From: Lophius americanus
Lineage: Eukaryota > Chordata > Actinopteri > Lophiiformes > Lophiidae
Reading direction: 5' to 3'
NCBI GenBank assembly: GCA_037951165.1
Contig: JBBDHG010000109.1
Location: forward strand, 310,001-374,000
Length of the DNA: 64,000 nt
Positions within the stretch are counted from its first letter, which is position 1. Each line of letters starts with the position of its first letter. Made by a program: the position numbers and the translations under genes. The notes under the pieces were generated by a model. It ran no database searches and had not been told where the DNA came from. It saw nothing but the letters and a program-made list of their open reading frames with translations. This document shows positions 14,150 to 27,519 of the stretch, piece after piece.

Positions 14150-14878
14150 ACTAGGCTCCATAGCCCCCAATACCCTGCATAGTACAAGCAATCCCCTTCT
14201 GATTGGACTCCTCAAATTAAATGTGAAGATGTGTCTGAAAAAGCACAACCAAGTCAGTGAAATGTGACTATTAATAGTTATATTTGACAAATTAAAGCTC
14301 ACTCTCCTTGAGGCAGCTCATATGAGGTAAACTTGGACAATATCGGACCAACGGTTAGAAAGTTATGTCCAAAAAGAACAGTGTCTTTTGCCAAAAAAAG
14401 CTCCCCCTAGTGAGTTAAATTAACTTTTTAGAGGCAAATGTGACATATATTAGATAGATCCCCTTGATTGGATTAATATGCACCAATTTTGGACTAAATC
14501 GGACAAACAGCTGAGAAATTATGTCAGTAAAACAGTGTTTTCATAAAAATAAAAAAAGCGCTCCGCTAGAGAGTTAAATATAAATTATTAGACTAAAATA
14601 AGAACCATTTAGAGACTAATGTGACATATTCCAGATACATCTTCTTGAGTGGATTAAATTTGGACTAAATCGGACAAACTGTTGAAAACTGCTGGCCCCA
14701 AAACTTTTTGAGATAAATCATCCCCCTAGTAACAGAAATACACAACCAACTTTTTTCAACCCACTAAAGTCTATGTGGTTACAAAATTTGAAAACGATCC
14801 ATGAAATAGTTTCTGAGCTATTGTGTTACTATGGCGATGACCATTCCACAACGTCGACCAACTTTTCGGGGATGAAGG
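14150..14878 (+). repeat. Family A dispersed repeat, copy 7 (long)
   Basis: Forward copy; the block ggac-aatcggacaaac recurs at about 14333, 14489 and 14659, so the internal units are roughly 155 to 170 bp. Ends acttttcggggatga. Confidence 0.8.
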
Positions 14879-15960
14879 CTGACGGATGCATTAGAATAGA
14901 AGACAAGGTCAAGTGGTCAAGTGTTACAGGGAGACTGGGGGCAAAAGTAAAGAAGGGCAATGTCTTGTTTCCTGAAGGCCCTTCTGTGTTTTCATTAATT
15001 CAGCCACTTCAGAGGAAACTCTGGCATAAAACATCACACCTTCAATCCAAGCTCCGCAGACAGACAGAAGGAGGGAGTTGTTGACCTTGGAATGCTCCAG
15101 GAGGCCCTCCACTCCTACTCAGTCTCCTCTCTCTCTCTCTCTCTCTCTCCAGAAGACACCTCAAATAGTCAAATGGAAAGCACTGCTGTGGCAAGAGGCC
15201 AGCGCCATGACAGAATGGGTTCAAATCCCCCGTCTCACCCCATGCATTAATTATGCAGCACGTTTAGCTATGCATTAATGTGTTGTGAGTTGCACAGTGG
15301 GACTGATCCCCCTCCCCTCGTGCCCATTATCGCACTACAGCCCCACTTTCCTACCCTCACTGCAAGTTTTCACAGAACCAATTAACGTCTGTTTTTTCTT
15401 AATGTTGACGTGGCTTTAAATATGCGCATTCTTAGGAGCCTTTAAAGTTCCAATCAACGCCGTCTCACCAAGGTTGTCAAAAGTATGTGATCAAAACGAT
15501 ACAGTGTAGTATCAACATTACAAGTAGACAAAGTACCAACGCTGCAGAATTGAGAGAAACAGAACATCAGGCAGATTTTCACTCACAACGCCTGCACAGA
15601 TTAATAGTAGTAAAAAATATGTTGGCATGTGTTGATGAATATTTCTTTTCCAGCACATTGTGCAAAATGTCAATTAAAAACACAATGGGAACTGTTTTGG
15701 GCGCCATGGCCATTTTTTTTATTTTGCAGCGGTTTCAGGTAAAATTTACCCATGATAACAACAGCATTTCACGTTTCACTTCATCCTCAAGTCCTAGAAA
15801 CATATCTAGGAAGCACCGACAGAACAATAATGGATCATCGGAACCAGGACCTCGCACACACTCTGGCCATATTGCTAACTAAAAAAAAAATTAATTAAAC
15901 ATTGACTCGTAGATCCTCTAACTGATTTTGCTCATGTCAATTCATTTGATTAACTAAACT
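14879..15960. other. No gene seen
   Basis: CT microsatellite at 15.1 kb; a 131-codon open frame at 15487..15882 (+) has no recognisable motif and AT-rich, non-coding-like composition. Confidence 0.5.
15123..15150. repeat. (CT)n microsatellite
   Basis: CT run of about 28 bp. Confidence 0.9.
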
Positions 15961-16390
15961 TAAACTGTTGTCCCCCAACAGCAAGGGTTAATCCCCGAAA
16001 AGCCCCAAATCTCCTGCCTCAAACTAAATGTGAAGTCATGTCCGTAAAAACAGTGTTTTTTTTGTTTTTTAAAAGGCTCCCCTGAGTGAGTGAAATATGA
16101 ACTATTGAAGTACAATATGATGATATAATAGATAGATCCCCTTGGACCAAAGGTTGAGAAATTATGGCCCGAAAACATTTTGAGCTTAAGCTCCCCCTAG
16201 TCTCTTAAATATAAAACCTTTCACAAAATCAATCCAGTTCTTCCTCACGCCAAGGTTTATGGTGTTATAAAATTTGTAAATGATGCTTGAAATAGTTTTT
16301 TAGTTATCACTTTAGCAAAAAGGATCTGAGGACGTGGCAAAGATGACGATTCCATAATATCCCCAACTTTACGGGGGATATAATAATTTC
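15961..16390 (+). repeat. Family A dispersed repeat, copy 8
   Basis: Forward copy with both ends: gttgtcccccaacagcaagg plus taatccccgaaaagcccc at the start, and aatatccccaactttacggg at the end. Confidence 0.8.
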
Positions 16391-17084
16391 CCCAATGTAA
16401 AGTTTGTTTGTTGGGACCTATAGCCTTTAGGTCAGACTTATGTCGGACAAAAAATACCTTTTGTTCTGGATTTTTGGACAAGTTACAGAAAGTTACAGCA
16501 GGCTACATCACCAATTAACAGAAGAAGGTTGGAAGAAATAATAAAAGAAAAAGAAAAAAGAAAGAAGAGCCATGGTGGCACATGGGGGGAACCAGGTACT
16601 TAATACTGATACGGTACGACAAAGAAATTAAAAGGAAAACAATGTTACTGGAGCATCAGTTTATTTAGGTGTGTGATGCAATCGGAAAAAGTATCTTTTT
16701 TTAATATAACCTCGTCCAACACGCTCGCCTATGAAGTCTTTTCCAGCTTCACCATCAAGTGCATCTGCTGGTGCATCAAATGCTACACAAAAACACTAGA
16801 AAACTCAATTATTGTGCATGAAGCTGGAGCTGCTAGCAGTAATATGTTGTACATAGTCAGAATGAGAGTAATGTAGTGGCCACAACAATTGTTCCTAAAA
16901 GGGAATTCTATCTGCCAAATCCTCAAGGCACTGACATCAGACTCCCACTTAGACTAGAAGCCACTCATCAATCAGGGAGATGATGATGACGACATGACAT
17001 CGGTATGTCATGAGAAGAGGTTTTTGTGTGCTTGCAAAATTGCAACGCAAAACTAAACTGCACTCCTTTACCATAAGACCTTAC

Positions 17085-17445
17085 AGTGAGAGGATTTATA
17101 AATGGCTTGTATTAAGTTAATTAAATTGTAAACACTTTAAAAATGATTAATGATCTGCTATATTTCATTAGATATAAAGGGTTTCAAGGGCCTGATGCTT
17201 GCCAAATAGTGAGCCACAAAGAAAAATCGAGAGCTGTGTTATAAGCTGTTTATAAGCATCAACTAATGACTTATAAAGTGGTGACAACCTACTTTATAAC
17301 TAATTATAAACCATTTAAAAATCCTTCATAAAAATAGTGGTTCTATTGTACCAACCAAACGGTACCACTTTAGAAAAAAACTCTCTTTATTAAGGATTTA
17401 TAAATGTCTTGTATTTAGTAAATTAATGAAGTCATTAACCAGAAA
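17085..17445. repeat. Fish repeat with paired 'atttataaatg-cttgtat' ends
   Basis: gatttataaatggcttgtat (17093) and gatttataaatgtcttgtat (17395) recur about 300 bp apart around a region rich in 'ttataa' and 'accactttag'. Looks like an AT-rich short element. Confidence 0.5.
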
Positions 17446-18406
17446 TGAACAATCTTTATGCAGCTATAAGCAGTCATGTGGGGAAAGTACCAAAGGGAAC
17501 TATTATGTTTGCCTTCAGGATATTGCAAGAAACAAATTACATCTTCAGGGAAAATCTAAGGACATTTAAGTTCCGGCCAGAGAGCGTAAGAAGATAAGAA
17601 AAAGAGACATCTAATAATAATGTAAGGGTGAAAGAAAGAAAGTTTCTTCTAGGTTTCTTAGAAACACTGTCAGCCTCGTGCCGTATCCACCAAAACAAAG
17701 AGGCTTGATTTATTTTTTGGTCCACATCACTGAACCCCCAGTCATCCGTACAACCTGTCCACTGTCACCAAGGAACATCGCTGAAAAGATTATTGTTGTT
17801 TGTGTGTCTGGGAGACATAAAGAGGTGACGTAGAGCCCACCTCTGTTTGGACCATGGGTTCAACAGAAAATGCACAACGACACGTCATGTTTGTGCACAA
17901 AACAAGCAACATCTGTGCGAGTGTGTTCTCTGGGATAAGACCTCCGTTTGATGTGGTTCCATCCATCGCTTTGTAGTCGTCTCCTGGATGTAAGACTGGG
18001 TTTGGTCGGCCCCTGGGGCCAGCACATTAATAAACACTGAGGTATTCCAGTGATCTAATACATATAAACTTGTATGTTATCAGTAATAAAATGATGAAAA
18101 TCAAAATGAGCATTTAATGAAAAACGCTGTTCTTTGGATTTCGGTTCAAATTCCTTATCGTCAGCATTATTTATATAAATATCATGAACTGTTCCTAATT
18201 CCTCAAAGGGACGTCTGCAGTATTCACATGAAGGGCTCAAGAAGTCAGGCAGACGGCCCTCCACAACTTGATGATTTTGCAGGGGACTCCTTCTGTAGTG
18301 CTCTTTAGGTCCATTAATAGCCGTCACAGCCTGATACAAACAGGACTGGATATTTATCTTCAGTGGATCGTTAGTGTTCTCCATTTCACATCGCAGTCCT
18401 ACAACA

Positions 18407-18908
18407 GTAGGTGGGTTTACATGGGACACTTTTCTCCTTTCCCAATTGAACCGTTCTGAATTGGAATGTCACTCGCCTGTTTACATGACCTGTGATCTTC
18501 TCCGACCCGGTGTTTACATGCATTGACTCATCTAATCAGAAACAGCTTTCCGACACGCACAGATGATCCACAGTCCAGTTCATAAGGTGGCCATGATGCT
18601 ACGATGAGCTGGGCGCCAACAAGCACCCAGAAGACGAATATGACAAAGCATTACGTCACAACCCTGGGCACGCACTGATACATCTCAAACAGAAAGTTTG
18701 CAGAAACAGTGTTTACATGCAGCAACTGGCTATCGGAAAGGCTTTTATGAAAGGATTTAGACTAACTCCTTGCTAAGGAATGAAATCTTATTCATAAAGG
18801 GACTTTTCTTTCATAAAAGGGGTGTTTACATGCAGAATTTTCTTTCCAATTAGGCGTCTTTTACGAATCTATTCTGCATTAGGCTGTCCATGTTAACCCA
18901 CTTAGAGA
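18407..18908. mobile_element. Non-autonomous TIR element with gtttacatg repeats
   Basis: Left end gtaggtgggtttacatggga, right end ccatgttaacccacttag, an imperfect inverted pair of about 18 bp. The motif gtttacatg recurs five times inside. No coding capacity. Confidence 0.6.
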
Positions 18909-20313
18909 TTCTACTGATCAGACACAAAACCCGTTACCTCAAAAGGCCGGGCAAACACCCTCAAGTTCTGATCAAAGTGATGTTTATTCGCAAACTTTTA
19001 CCTTGATTCCTATTAATGAATGATTGTTATATACGTTTTTCAGAGTCAGGCCAGTACTGTAAAGATGATGAATACAGTAGGAGTTGGAATCAAACAACAA
19101 TCATGAGTCCAGCTTTAAGGGACTCTCTCACTCTCTGGCGGCGCGGAGGCGGCGGAAGCTGTCAGAGGGCGGGCATATTGCAATAATCCATGTGGCACCT
19201 GATCAATACTTTGTTGACCCAACGATCATATCTCCATTAGAGGGAGAAAAAGGACACAAAGCAAATGGATACATGGATTCATTCAGCAGGAGATGCAGAA
19301 GTGTACAGATTGAGTTCTTGAATAGCAGATCATCATGACAAGCAACCACTCAGGTATGAACGGCAAACATAGGGATCAGGCAATGACCCGTACTATAGAC
19401 AATCACCTACACACACACATACACACAGCTATAATTGTATTACAGCTATAGAAACCTGTGTTTAGCAGCTGTGAAACACCAGCATGATGACACGGGCAAA
19501 CTGTGAGGAGGAAATAAAAGCAGACACAGCAACACAGTGCTGAAAATTGTCACACCTGTGCAGCACACATGTCATAAATCATCATACACTGTGGGACTTT
19601 TAATCTAGAAGTGCACGGATTGCAATTATCTTGACCGATCACTTATTCATATATTTTTATAGTCCGTACGTCCGATTCCAATTTTTCCCCTCAAAGTTTA
19701 AAAATCAGAATGAGTAATGTATTTTTAGTGCTCTTACTTTGAAGGATTACAGTGGAAGCGACAAGGCTGGTCGGCCATGTGTAAGGTGAATGTATTCTGA
19801 TCTGTTGAAATTAATATACCCTCCGTTGTCCCCGCTGTGCGCCCCCCTAACCAATTTTATTACATTTCGAAATGAAAATGAAAATTTGAACGCCTCGTTC
19901 AGTCCATTATATGTTATATGACGGCTTTGTTCAAGGACTTCAGGGATCGTGGGTGGCTCTGAAGTCCAGCTAGCTTTAGCTAGCTTTAACACTCATATAC
20001 GGACAAAGAGGATTAATCTAGTCAGAGCTCTGCAGCGGAACAACAGCTGGATCACAGCAGGAGGAGCAGGCGACCTGAGAGAACCGTATCAGTTTCTGGG
20101 TCATCTAGGGCTACTTCACTCCACATTGAAGTCTAGACCTTGACAGTAAAACACGCCTGAGGATGCGTTCCTTTGGAACTACTGCATAAGTCTAAAATAA
20201 AGAGAAAAGAAATCGATAACTTTATTTTAAAAGTGCTGAGATATAACATCTTTTAATGAAATTATGTCCAAACTGATTTTTTTTTCTATAGCTTTCACTA
20301 ACAGTTTCCTACA
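18909..20313. other. No gene seen
   Basis: Unique-looking DNA; short open frames only. Confidence 0.55.
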
Positions 20314-21742
20314 GAATTATTGGCACCCTTTTAAAAAAAATTTATTAATTAATTTTAAAAAAAAGAGTAAATTGAGATGCTAGAAATTTTAATTGTCTAT
20401 ACCCATGATCTCTCATTCAAATTATTAATTAAATAAAGGCCTGCAGGTATCGTAAATAAGTGACATTGCGATGATAAGGGACAATATTGTGATTTCGAAA
20501 AGAAAAATGCACAAATTACTGAACATTTTCAAAACTATATTTCTCAGTACAAAGAATAACACAGCAGTTAAACTTGCAAAGAAGAATACAAGCTGAACTA
20601 CTTGTACAGTATGGTTTTCAAATTAACTTAAATGAAATAAGTAACAATAGTAAAAAATATATATATTTCAAAATAAAAGCATCCTGCTAACTTTCAGTCG
20701 TACAACGAAATAAAATAAACAATAAAATTCACATTTTCAAAATAAGATATCTTGAACGATGTTCAGGTTGTTTGTTATCTGCTGTGATAGCCACCTGCCC
20801 CTCCTCACACAGGGGGTATTTAAAGAAATGGGCTTAATCTCTTTTCAGCATGAGTGAACGTATCTACTGGTTTTACCGTATTTTCTATGAATATTGCGTG
20901 TGAGAAGGTGGAAGAATGTATCGAACAGATTCTTATTTTCATTTATGGGCATTAAGGGCGCATGAAAACAGCTGAAAATTACACACAAATAAAGTTAAAT
21001 CCTGGGTGGACACAGAACTCACGGGAGGAATTTCACATTTCACCTGAGAACGCTTCGGAAGCCCCCCACCCCCACCTCTTTTTTTTCCGTTTGAAAAAAA
21101 AAAAACGGCGCGCAAAGACCTCAGATGTGAGCGACCAGGTTAACTTAACACCCACAGTAACTGACTCAGAGCTCAACGTATCTCGCTTTCTGGAACAGAA
21201 AACCCGGTTTCACTCATCTCAGGCATAACCAACTCAGAGTTTCCACCCAGCCCGCTTCCTGAAGTACCCCTAGTTCGCCGCAAAACACAGGATAGTCACG
21301 TGATCACACACACGACACTCTTATCGCAGCACAGACACTGGCCCTCTCTTTATTAATGGCGTAGACGATGAGACTTCACACAAACAGAGAATCGTTCCGC
21401 ATATTGATTGGTCATAGGTTTTTATGTTGATATCCTTCCTGACACAACCATCCCCGTTATCCAACCCTCCCATTTATCCGGGCTTGGGACCGGCAGTGGA
21501 TTTGGCTGGAAGTATTAAGGACCTAAGGGTCCACACTGGATTTCTGCCACGTCCTCTCTTGACTGGGATTTGAACCCCCTTTCTCCTGGACCAAATTCAG
21601 TGATGTAATCCACTGAGCTATCCAGCTGCCAGTTTAATTAGAGAATCATTCGAGTTAAAGATCATGGCTATAGACAATAAAGAAATGTTTTGCATCTAAG
21701 TTTACTGGTGTTTTCTTAAAGGGTGCCAGTAACTCTAGAGTA
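20314..21742. mobile_element. Possible Tc1-like element with nested insertions
   Basis: Left end acagaattattggcaccctt and right end aaagggtgccagtaactcta form a plausible inverted pair of the kind seen in Tc1 elements. No transposase is visible inside; a SINE (21385..21632) and a fragment related to the TIR element at 23.5 kb lie between them. Confidence 0.4.
21385..21632 (-). mobile_element. tRNA-derived SINE
   Basis: On the minus strand the head has box A TAGCTCAGTGG (21610..21620) and box B GGTTCAAATCC (21566..21576) at tRNA spacing. The body contains GCCGGTCCCAAGCCCGGATA and TGTCAGGAAGG, a tail widespread in fish SINEs and shared with RTE LINEs. Not a functional tRNA: the cloverleaf is incomplete. 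Confidence 0.8.
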
Positions 21743-23504
21743 TTTATGGCGCTTTCTGCACAAATGAAAGAGCCGCTTGGCTCTGAATGTGGCCAGAGGC
21801 AACAATCAGGAAAAGTTCAGAGCCGGAGAAAGCAGGAGTACCTGTGAGATCTATCCCCACCCGCCTTTGTTTGTCAGTCTGTCTGACACCTTCCCTTTGC
21901 ACCTTTAGTACCTACCTGCTGTTTTAATTAACTCCATTCCGCAGGGAGCAGTTATGAAAGGCAACATCCATCTCATTTGGAACCGCAAATTAATCTATCC
22001 TCAAGCAGCAAAAGGAGCGTCAGGCGCGCCAACATGTACCGCAGGCAAAGATACCAGCCCGTTTGCTTTATCTACGAGTATAGTGACAGAAAAGTCTGTT
22101 ATCACAAAACCACAGAGTTGACATAAAGACATTTTGTACTAAAGTTTTTGATGTCGCCACCGTTTTTGAAGAAAAGAAAAGGGGGAACCGTGTCCATTAT
22201 GATGGAACCGAGAAAAAGACAGGCCACCATCAGGGAGAATACAATTTACATACCTCTATTTCCCTCCCGGGGAAGAAGTACAGAGAGCACAGGATGTGTG
22301 TGAATGTGTGTGTGGTTGTGTGTGTGTGCGCTAGAATGTGAAGAGGGAGCTGATGAGAACAGGAGATGGGGAGCAGAGACGAGCCGAAACGAGCGAGACT
22401 GTATGGTAGAATGTGTGAGAAATGGAGTGAAAGAGCGAAAGCTAATGAGAGTCAGATTCGTTAGGTTGAGGATGAGATGGGTGGTGGTGGTGGAGGAGGG
22501 GGGGCTCACAGCTTAGAAACTGGCGAGATTGCACCTCAGGAGGTGGCGAGATGATGACACGCTGTAGGCAGTGTCAAACCGATGAACACCAGGATCTCGT
22601 ATGCAATTCAACTCAATAGAAAGAGCACAGGAAGCCAATCCATTCAACAACAAAAAGAAAAAAGCTGCATCAGTGCAGTAATCTGATTTCCTGGATCATG
22701 TTTCGCTATTTTAAAAAACTCCAAAGGGCTCAAATTTAATTCCATTCGTTTACGTATGACTTAAGAGTCTAAGTCACTGCTGCCACATTTTATCTTTTCA
22801 CTCTGTCATGCAATGTAAAACCCTGTGGGTATAGAGCAGCATTTATCCAAACATGCCAGCGAACATGAAGCTGGGGTTTGCCATGGCCAATAAAACATGT
22901 TTTTGCATGTGCATGGGTATTTCATTTGACGTATAGGTCCCTCCGGTGGCTGAAAAGCTGAAATATAAGGCTTCAGCCACACTTCACTTCTGAACTGGAC
23001 AACGACTAGGCAAATCTGAGCGCACATCAGGCATCACATACCAATTCAAGTTAGTGGTTTGTTGAAAATTGCAACGCTTGACTGCTAAAAGTTGTGCCAG
23101 ATGAGAACATAAAACCAGACATCAATCTCAAGCCACATTTACATTGTCAGGGTGTAAATGCAAGCCATAACCTCTATGCAATACAGAATCTACGTATCTA
23201 GAAACTCAGATTTCACTTCATAAAAACACACAAATAACAACTACAGATGGACAGTAACCTACAAGCTATATCCCTTGTTGTGTAGCTCTTGAGAATTACA
23301 CGTCTGCATATGAGATATTTGTTACGGTTAGCTGCGGTTCGTTTGTATACATTGCTATGGGTTAACATTGTGTGAGAGTGAGACCTCCTGGTCATCATCT
23401 AGGATCTATGATAAGTGACAGCAGAACAGGATTGGCTGAAACCTGTCTGCCGGTCCATGGTATATACCTGAGGATTGGCCCATCAAGTCCCTGACCAAAC
23501 AGTA
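21743..23504. other. No gene seen; possible conserved non-coding DNA
   Basis: The part at 21.75 to 22.05 kb has balanced composition, no repeats and a TTAATTA core (ttttaattaactccattccg), the look of conserved non-coding DNA, but this is only an impression. A weak TG run is at 22.3 kb. Confidence 0.4.
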
Positions 23505-24105
23505 GGGTGTTCCAGAAAGCCGGTTTAGTGGAAACCCTGATTTGAGTTGAGCGAAACTCTTAGCTTGCTTTCTGGAACGTAAAACCTAAGTTTAAATATG
23601 ATTCAGTTACCATGGTAACTCATTCCGTGAAACTAGCCTGCTCGCTGTCAGGTTTTCTTCAACAAAGCCTGAGTTTTTTCCCGACTCCTTCCCCACTTTT
23701 TTTGATTTTGAAGCACAGCTGTCAGACGTGTTCATCAATCATTTGTCATAATATAGATTGACATCGACTGAGACCCAGATGGAATGTTTTTAATTCCCGA
23801 TTTATTCTGAATTACATCTCCAGCCATACGTATCAAACATCTCACATCATTTTATCAAATGACCTGCTCAAATGGCGTGAAGAGCGGCGATCACAGCGTC
23901 TCGCTGGTTGCCACGGTGAGTCGCAGAATCTGAGCTCCATTGACGATGGCTTTAGATCAGGATTAACTCGGCAAACTCAGAGTTGAGTGATTTAGATCGG
24001 CTGTTCTGGAAACTGAGACCTCCAGAGTTTCTCAACTCCGGGTTGATCAACCCAGAACTCATGGTTAAAGTCAGAGTTTGTTAAACCTGCTTTCTGGAAG
24101 TCAAA
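23505..24105. mobile_element. Non-autonomous TIR element (Harbinger-like)
   Basis: Left end gttccagaaagccggttta, right end taaacctgctttctggaa; the subterminal parts are rich in 'aactcagagtt'-type repeats. No transposase. A related piece lies at about 21120..21260. The superfamily is a guess from similar fish elements. Confidence 0.6.
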
Positions 24106-25933
24106 TCTTCACTTTGTGAACACCTTTACTGTAATCATTCTAATTTGCACTGATTTTAATAATACCAGCAACAAACTGCTCATATTTCTTCCACTTCCAG
24201 GTTTTTCTCTCTGGTCCTTATGTTCCCACACAGGGAACTAGCAGCAGAACTGAACACACGGCTCTGCTCCGTATCCAGTATGCGTTTGTGCGTTTATCGT
24301 CAGGCTGACAGGATAATGCCGGTATGCATGCAGCTCCAACACAACAGGGATTTCTCCGGTAGCTAACAGGGCATGTAAATGAACTCACGCTAACAGAAGC
24401 TGACTCTCAGGCCAGAGAAGTGACAGCGCGGCAACAACGCCGACTTAAGTGCAGGCGAGCGAGGCGAGGCACGCCGCGTGCCGCCGCAGCACACTGCTGC
24501 CTGGGTCTGCTTAGGTTAATGAGTGATTAGTGAGGAAATATGGAACAGAAACTGCTCTCAGAGGGCGGCCCGCTGAGGATCAGGGGGGCTGGTAACAATA
24601 ACTGTGAGACAAAAGGCATGATATCATCAACCTCATCAGAAAAAGTTCCTGGGACATGAGAGTCCACACAAGACTTAGCCAATCCTGGATTTATATGGAA
24701 GTTTTCTCTACCAGTAAGGGATTCCAGTATATATAATATTTGCATACTATTGCTCCTTATAATTCATGTAGATGTCAGTCACTGGAACCAACGCCGCACC
24801 AACAGACTCAACTCAGTAATACTCAAACAATTGGTGGCAAGCAGACCCAGCAGTTTACCTCTAAAACTTGCCTTTAAGAACAGAAAGCATAAAGAAGTGA
24901 CTCAGAAAATATTGAAAGTTCAACTGGTGGGGTCTGTCCGTCACAAGACGGCCGCCGGTTCTGGAGTGATTGCTCCCCGAACCCTAAGTCCAGGATACAA
25001 AGAAGCGACGAGGTTCAGGCGAGGACAAGGGCCTCCTTCCCCGTGCATCTGTTGGTCGCCTGCAGAGTTGAAATCCCCCCAGGCGGAGAGCCGGACCCTC
25101 CATTTACCTCTAAAAATTTCATGAGTCTTCTCGTCTGCTTTGACAGCGAGGTTTGGCGCTCCGTTGCTTTTTTTTTCTAGTGCTAAATTATAAGTATGAT
25201 CCTCCATTTGTCAAAACAGAAAAAAAAACCAAACGCTTTTCCAGCAAAAACTTCAAATCCCTCCTCAGAGCCAGTTTTCCAGTTTGTGCATCCAGGCGAC
25301 TGAACAAACATGGCAGGAGAGTCCAAACCAGCTCCCATGGACATACGATCCAACTAGTATTAAAACAAAATATTTTTATTTACAACTGTCATTGATATTA
25401 TTATAAATTTACTCAAAGAGAATTTCACAATGTTTACCTTTTAAAGGAATGACTAGTTTTCTTTGACCTTAATGACAGAAAATGAAAAGTCTCAATTTTA
25501 AAATGTTTCTCAGGGAAATTCTGATGATTTGTTTCAAATTTTTGATATTTAAAGCACTAAACTATCATGTGATGAAAGGAAAACATAAAAGTAATAAATC
25601 CTAATTGGATTATTGATGACATTAAGAGTACAAAAATGCAGCCCGTCACAAAATTTGTAACACCCACTTATGAAGATTATTGTCCTCCAAGACAGTTTTT
25701 ATACTCAAGTGAGATTTTGATTTTCATTTAATGGAAAATAAAAACCCCACAAACATCAAACGTGTGCTGACGGGTGGCAGGTGATCACAAGGCAGCAAAT
25801 TTAGTGCCAATTTTAAAACTTTTTTGGCAACCAGAGGTTTGAAAAGAGGCATTTTATATCCTCAGACAGTGGATGAACTTCTAGTTTTTAAATCCCAGAT
25901 TCAAGTTTATGTCTAACTCTCTTTCCAAAATGG
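24106..25933. other. No gene seen
   Basis: 24.2 to 24.55 kb is GC-richer with several CpG. A 124-codon open frame at 24750 (+) overlaps an 88-codon one on the other strand; neither has a known domain. Confidence 0.45.
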
Positions 25934-26135
25934 CCGGCCCGCTGTGTGCCCCCCCCCCGCATGCTGTGCTGGAGTTTCACACCGCACACAATTAAAGCAG
26001 CTTCTTGATAATGAGAAAGTGGGTCTTTAAACACATCGCCCTTTTTTGGTATAAAGCGAACAGCATGAACTGAACAAATGATGAGGATCAGCAGCGGGCC
26101 AATAATAAACAGCAGAAAAAAACCTGCAGCTTTTT
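25934..26135 (+). repeat. Conserved-looking non-coding block, copy 1 of 3
   Basis: Shares with copies 2 and 3 the core cacacaattaaagcagc, a gtctttaaac-acatc block, a ggtat-aa block, and with copy 3 also gatcagcagc and a cagaaaaa-cctgca tail. The copies are diverged but collinear. Confidence 0.6.
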
Positions 26136-26277
26136 ATCCAAATTTACATGAATATTTTTGTATTTTTGATGCTACATGGCAAATAATAAATAATAAATCT
26201 AATTGAACAGAAAGAACAAAAAAGTGTGCAATCTTTGTTGAGGGGGTCACAACTGGTCAAAGGTCAAAAATAATTTC

Positions 26278-26301
26278 ATATATATATATATATATATATA
26301 T
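26278..26301. repeat. (TA)n microsatellite
   Basis: TA run between non-coding blocks 1 and 2. Confidence 0.9.
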
Positions 26302-26349
26302 TTATTTTTTTTATGAGTAGTTATGCTTCAGATAAGTGGGTGAGCTGGG

Positions 26350-26550
26350 TGAGAAGGCAGAGCCACTACATCACATATACTGTCCTAATTACAGGCTTCC
26401 TGGGTGGGCAGCAGGCTGGAGTGGGCGCACAGTTAAAGCAGCTCTCTATTTAGAAGAGAGGGTCTTTAAACGCATCTTTTTTTTTCTTTTGGGTATCAAT
26501 CAAAAAGCAAGAACTGAGCAAACAATAATTAGGCCTATGCTGTCGTATCT
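26350..26550 (+). repeat. Conserved-looking non-coding block, copy 2 of 3
   Basis: Contains cctaattacaggc (shared with copy 3), gcacagttaaagcagctct, gagggtctttaaacgcatc and gggtatcaa. The TAATTA core is a homeodomain-type site. A family A repeat copy starts directly after it. Confidence 0.6.
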
Positions 26551-27030
26551 CACAGCTATAGGGTTTATCTCAGAAAAGAACCCCAACATTGTCGAAGCAA
26601 TCTCCCTGATCGCACTCCACAAATGAAAGGGAAGTTATATCAGAAAAAGGGTTTTTCCTTAAATAAGAGCTCCCCTATTGAGCAACATGTGAAATGATAA
26701 GTGATTAAACTATGATATGGAAGATAGATCCATTCTTGTTGATTACTATGCACTGCATTTCAACTGAATTGGGCGAATGGTTAAGAGCTTATGGTCAGAA
26801 ATCATTTGGAGATAAAACACCCCCTAGTGGCAGGAATCTAGAACTGCAATATCCCAAAATCAATCCAGTTCTGCCTCGCATTAAGGTGTACATGGGTATA
26901 AAATTTGAAATTAATCCATTAACTAGTTAGTGACTTTTTGCCATAACATGAAGGATCTGCGGCTGCAGACGTGGCAGCGATGACGACCACAATCCCATAA
27001 TATTCCCAACCTTCCGGGGATATTAATAAT
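26551..27030 (+). repeat. Family A dispersed repeat, copy 9
   Basis: Forward copy between non-coding blocks 2 and 3, from about cacagctatagggtttatct to accttccggggatatta. Confidence 0.75.
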
Positions 27031-27284
27031 CTGCAGTTATGCACAAAAAAATCTTCAGAGGGGGGCTACACAGGGGAAAATCTTGCCAAAAAGTGGTTGA
27101 ATACCCAGATGACAAAGCAGAAACATGAGTCATTAAACCTGATTAAAGAAATTAACCAAACTGCAGAGATTTCTGAAAGCTTCTCAGAGACAAGAGAGGG
27201 AGCGAAGGAAAACATGCAAACTTGTTTTCTTGACTCAAACGCAATGAATCATCTTTCTCTCTCTCCTCCCATGGAGGAGGGCAC

Positions 27285-27490
27285 AGAGCAACAACATGAC
27301 ATCTACTGCCTAACCCTCTCTTTCCTAATTACAGGCCCCTCAGTGGGGGCAGCGCACACAATTAGAGCAGCGCTTTAATTAGAGGGTGGGGCGGAGGGGT
27401 CAGTGAACGCATCACTTTCTGGTATCGAGCGATGATCAGCAGCATCACAGCAGCAGCTGCTGCAAAACCCACAGAAAAACTTGCACCTCA
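27285..27490 (+). repeat. Conserved-looking non-coding block, copy 3 of 3
   Basis: Contains tcctaattacaggc, gcacacaattagagcagcg, ctttaattagagggt, gaacgcatcactttctggta and gatgatcagcagc. It ends about 30 bp before the CpG-rich stretch. Confidence 0.6.
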
Positions 27491-27519
27491 AACCAACAGG
27501 CAGGTTAATGTTCACTGCA

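Noticed and set aside
15165..15240. Second tRNA-like or SINE head near ggttcaaatccc
   Set aside because: Only a box B-like string; no box A at the right distance.
21560..21632. tRNA gene
   Set aside because: Boxes A and B are present but it continues into a SINE body and the cloverleaf is degraded.
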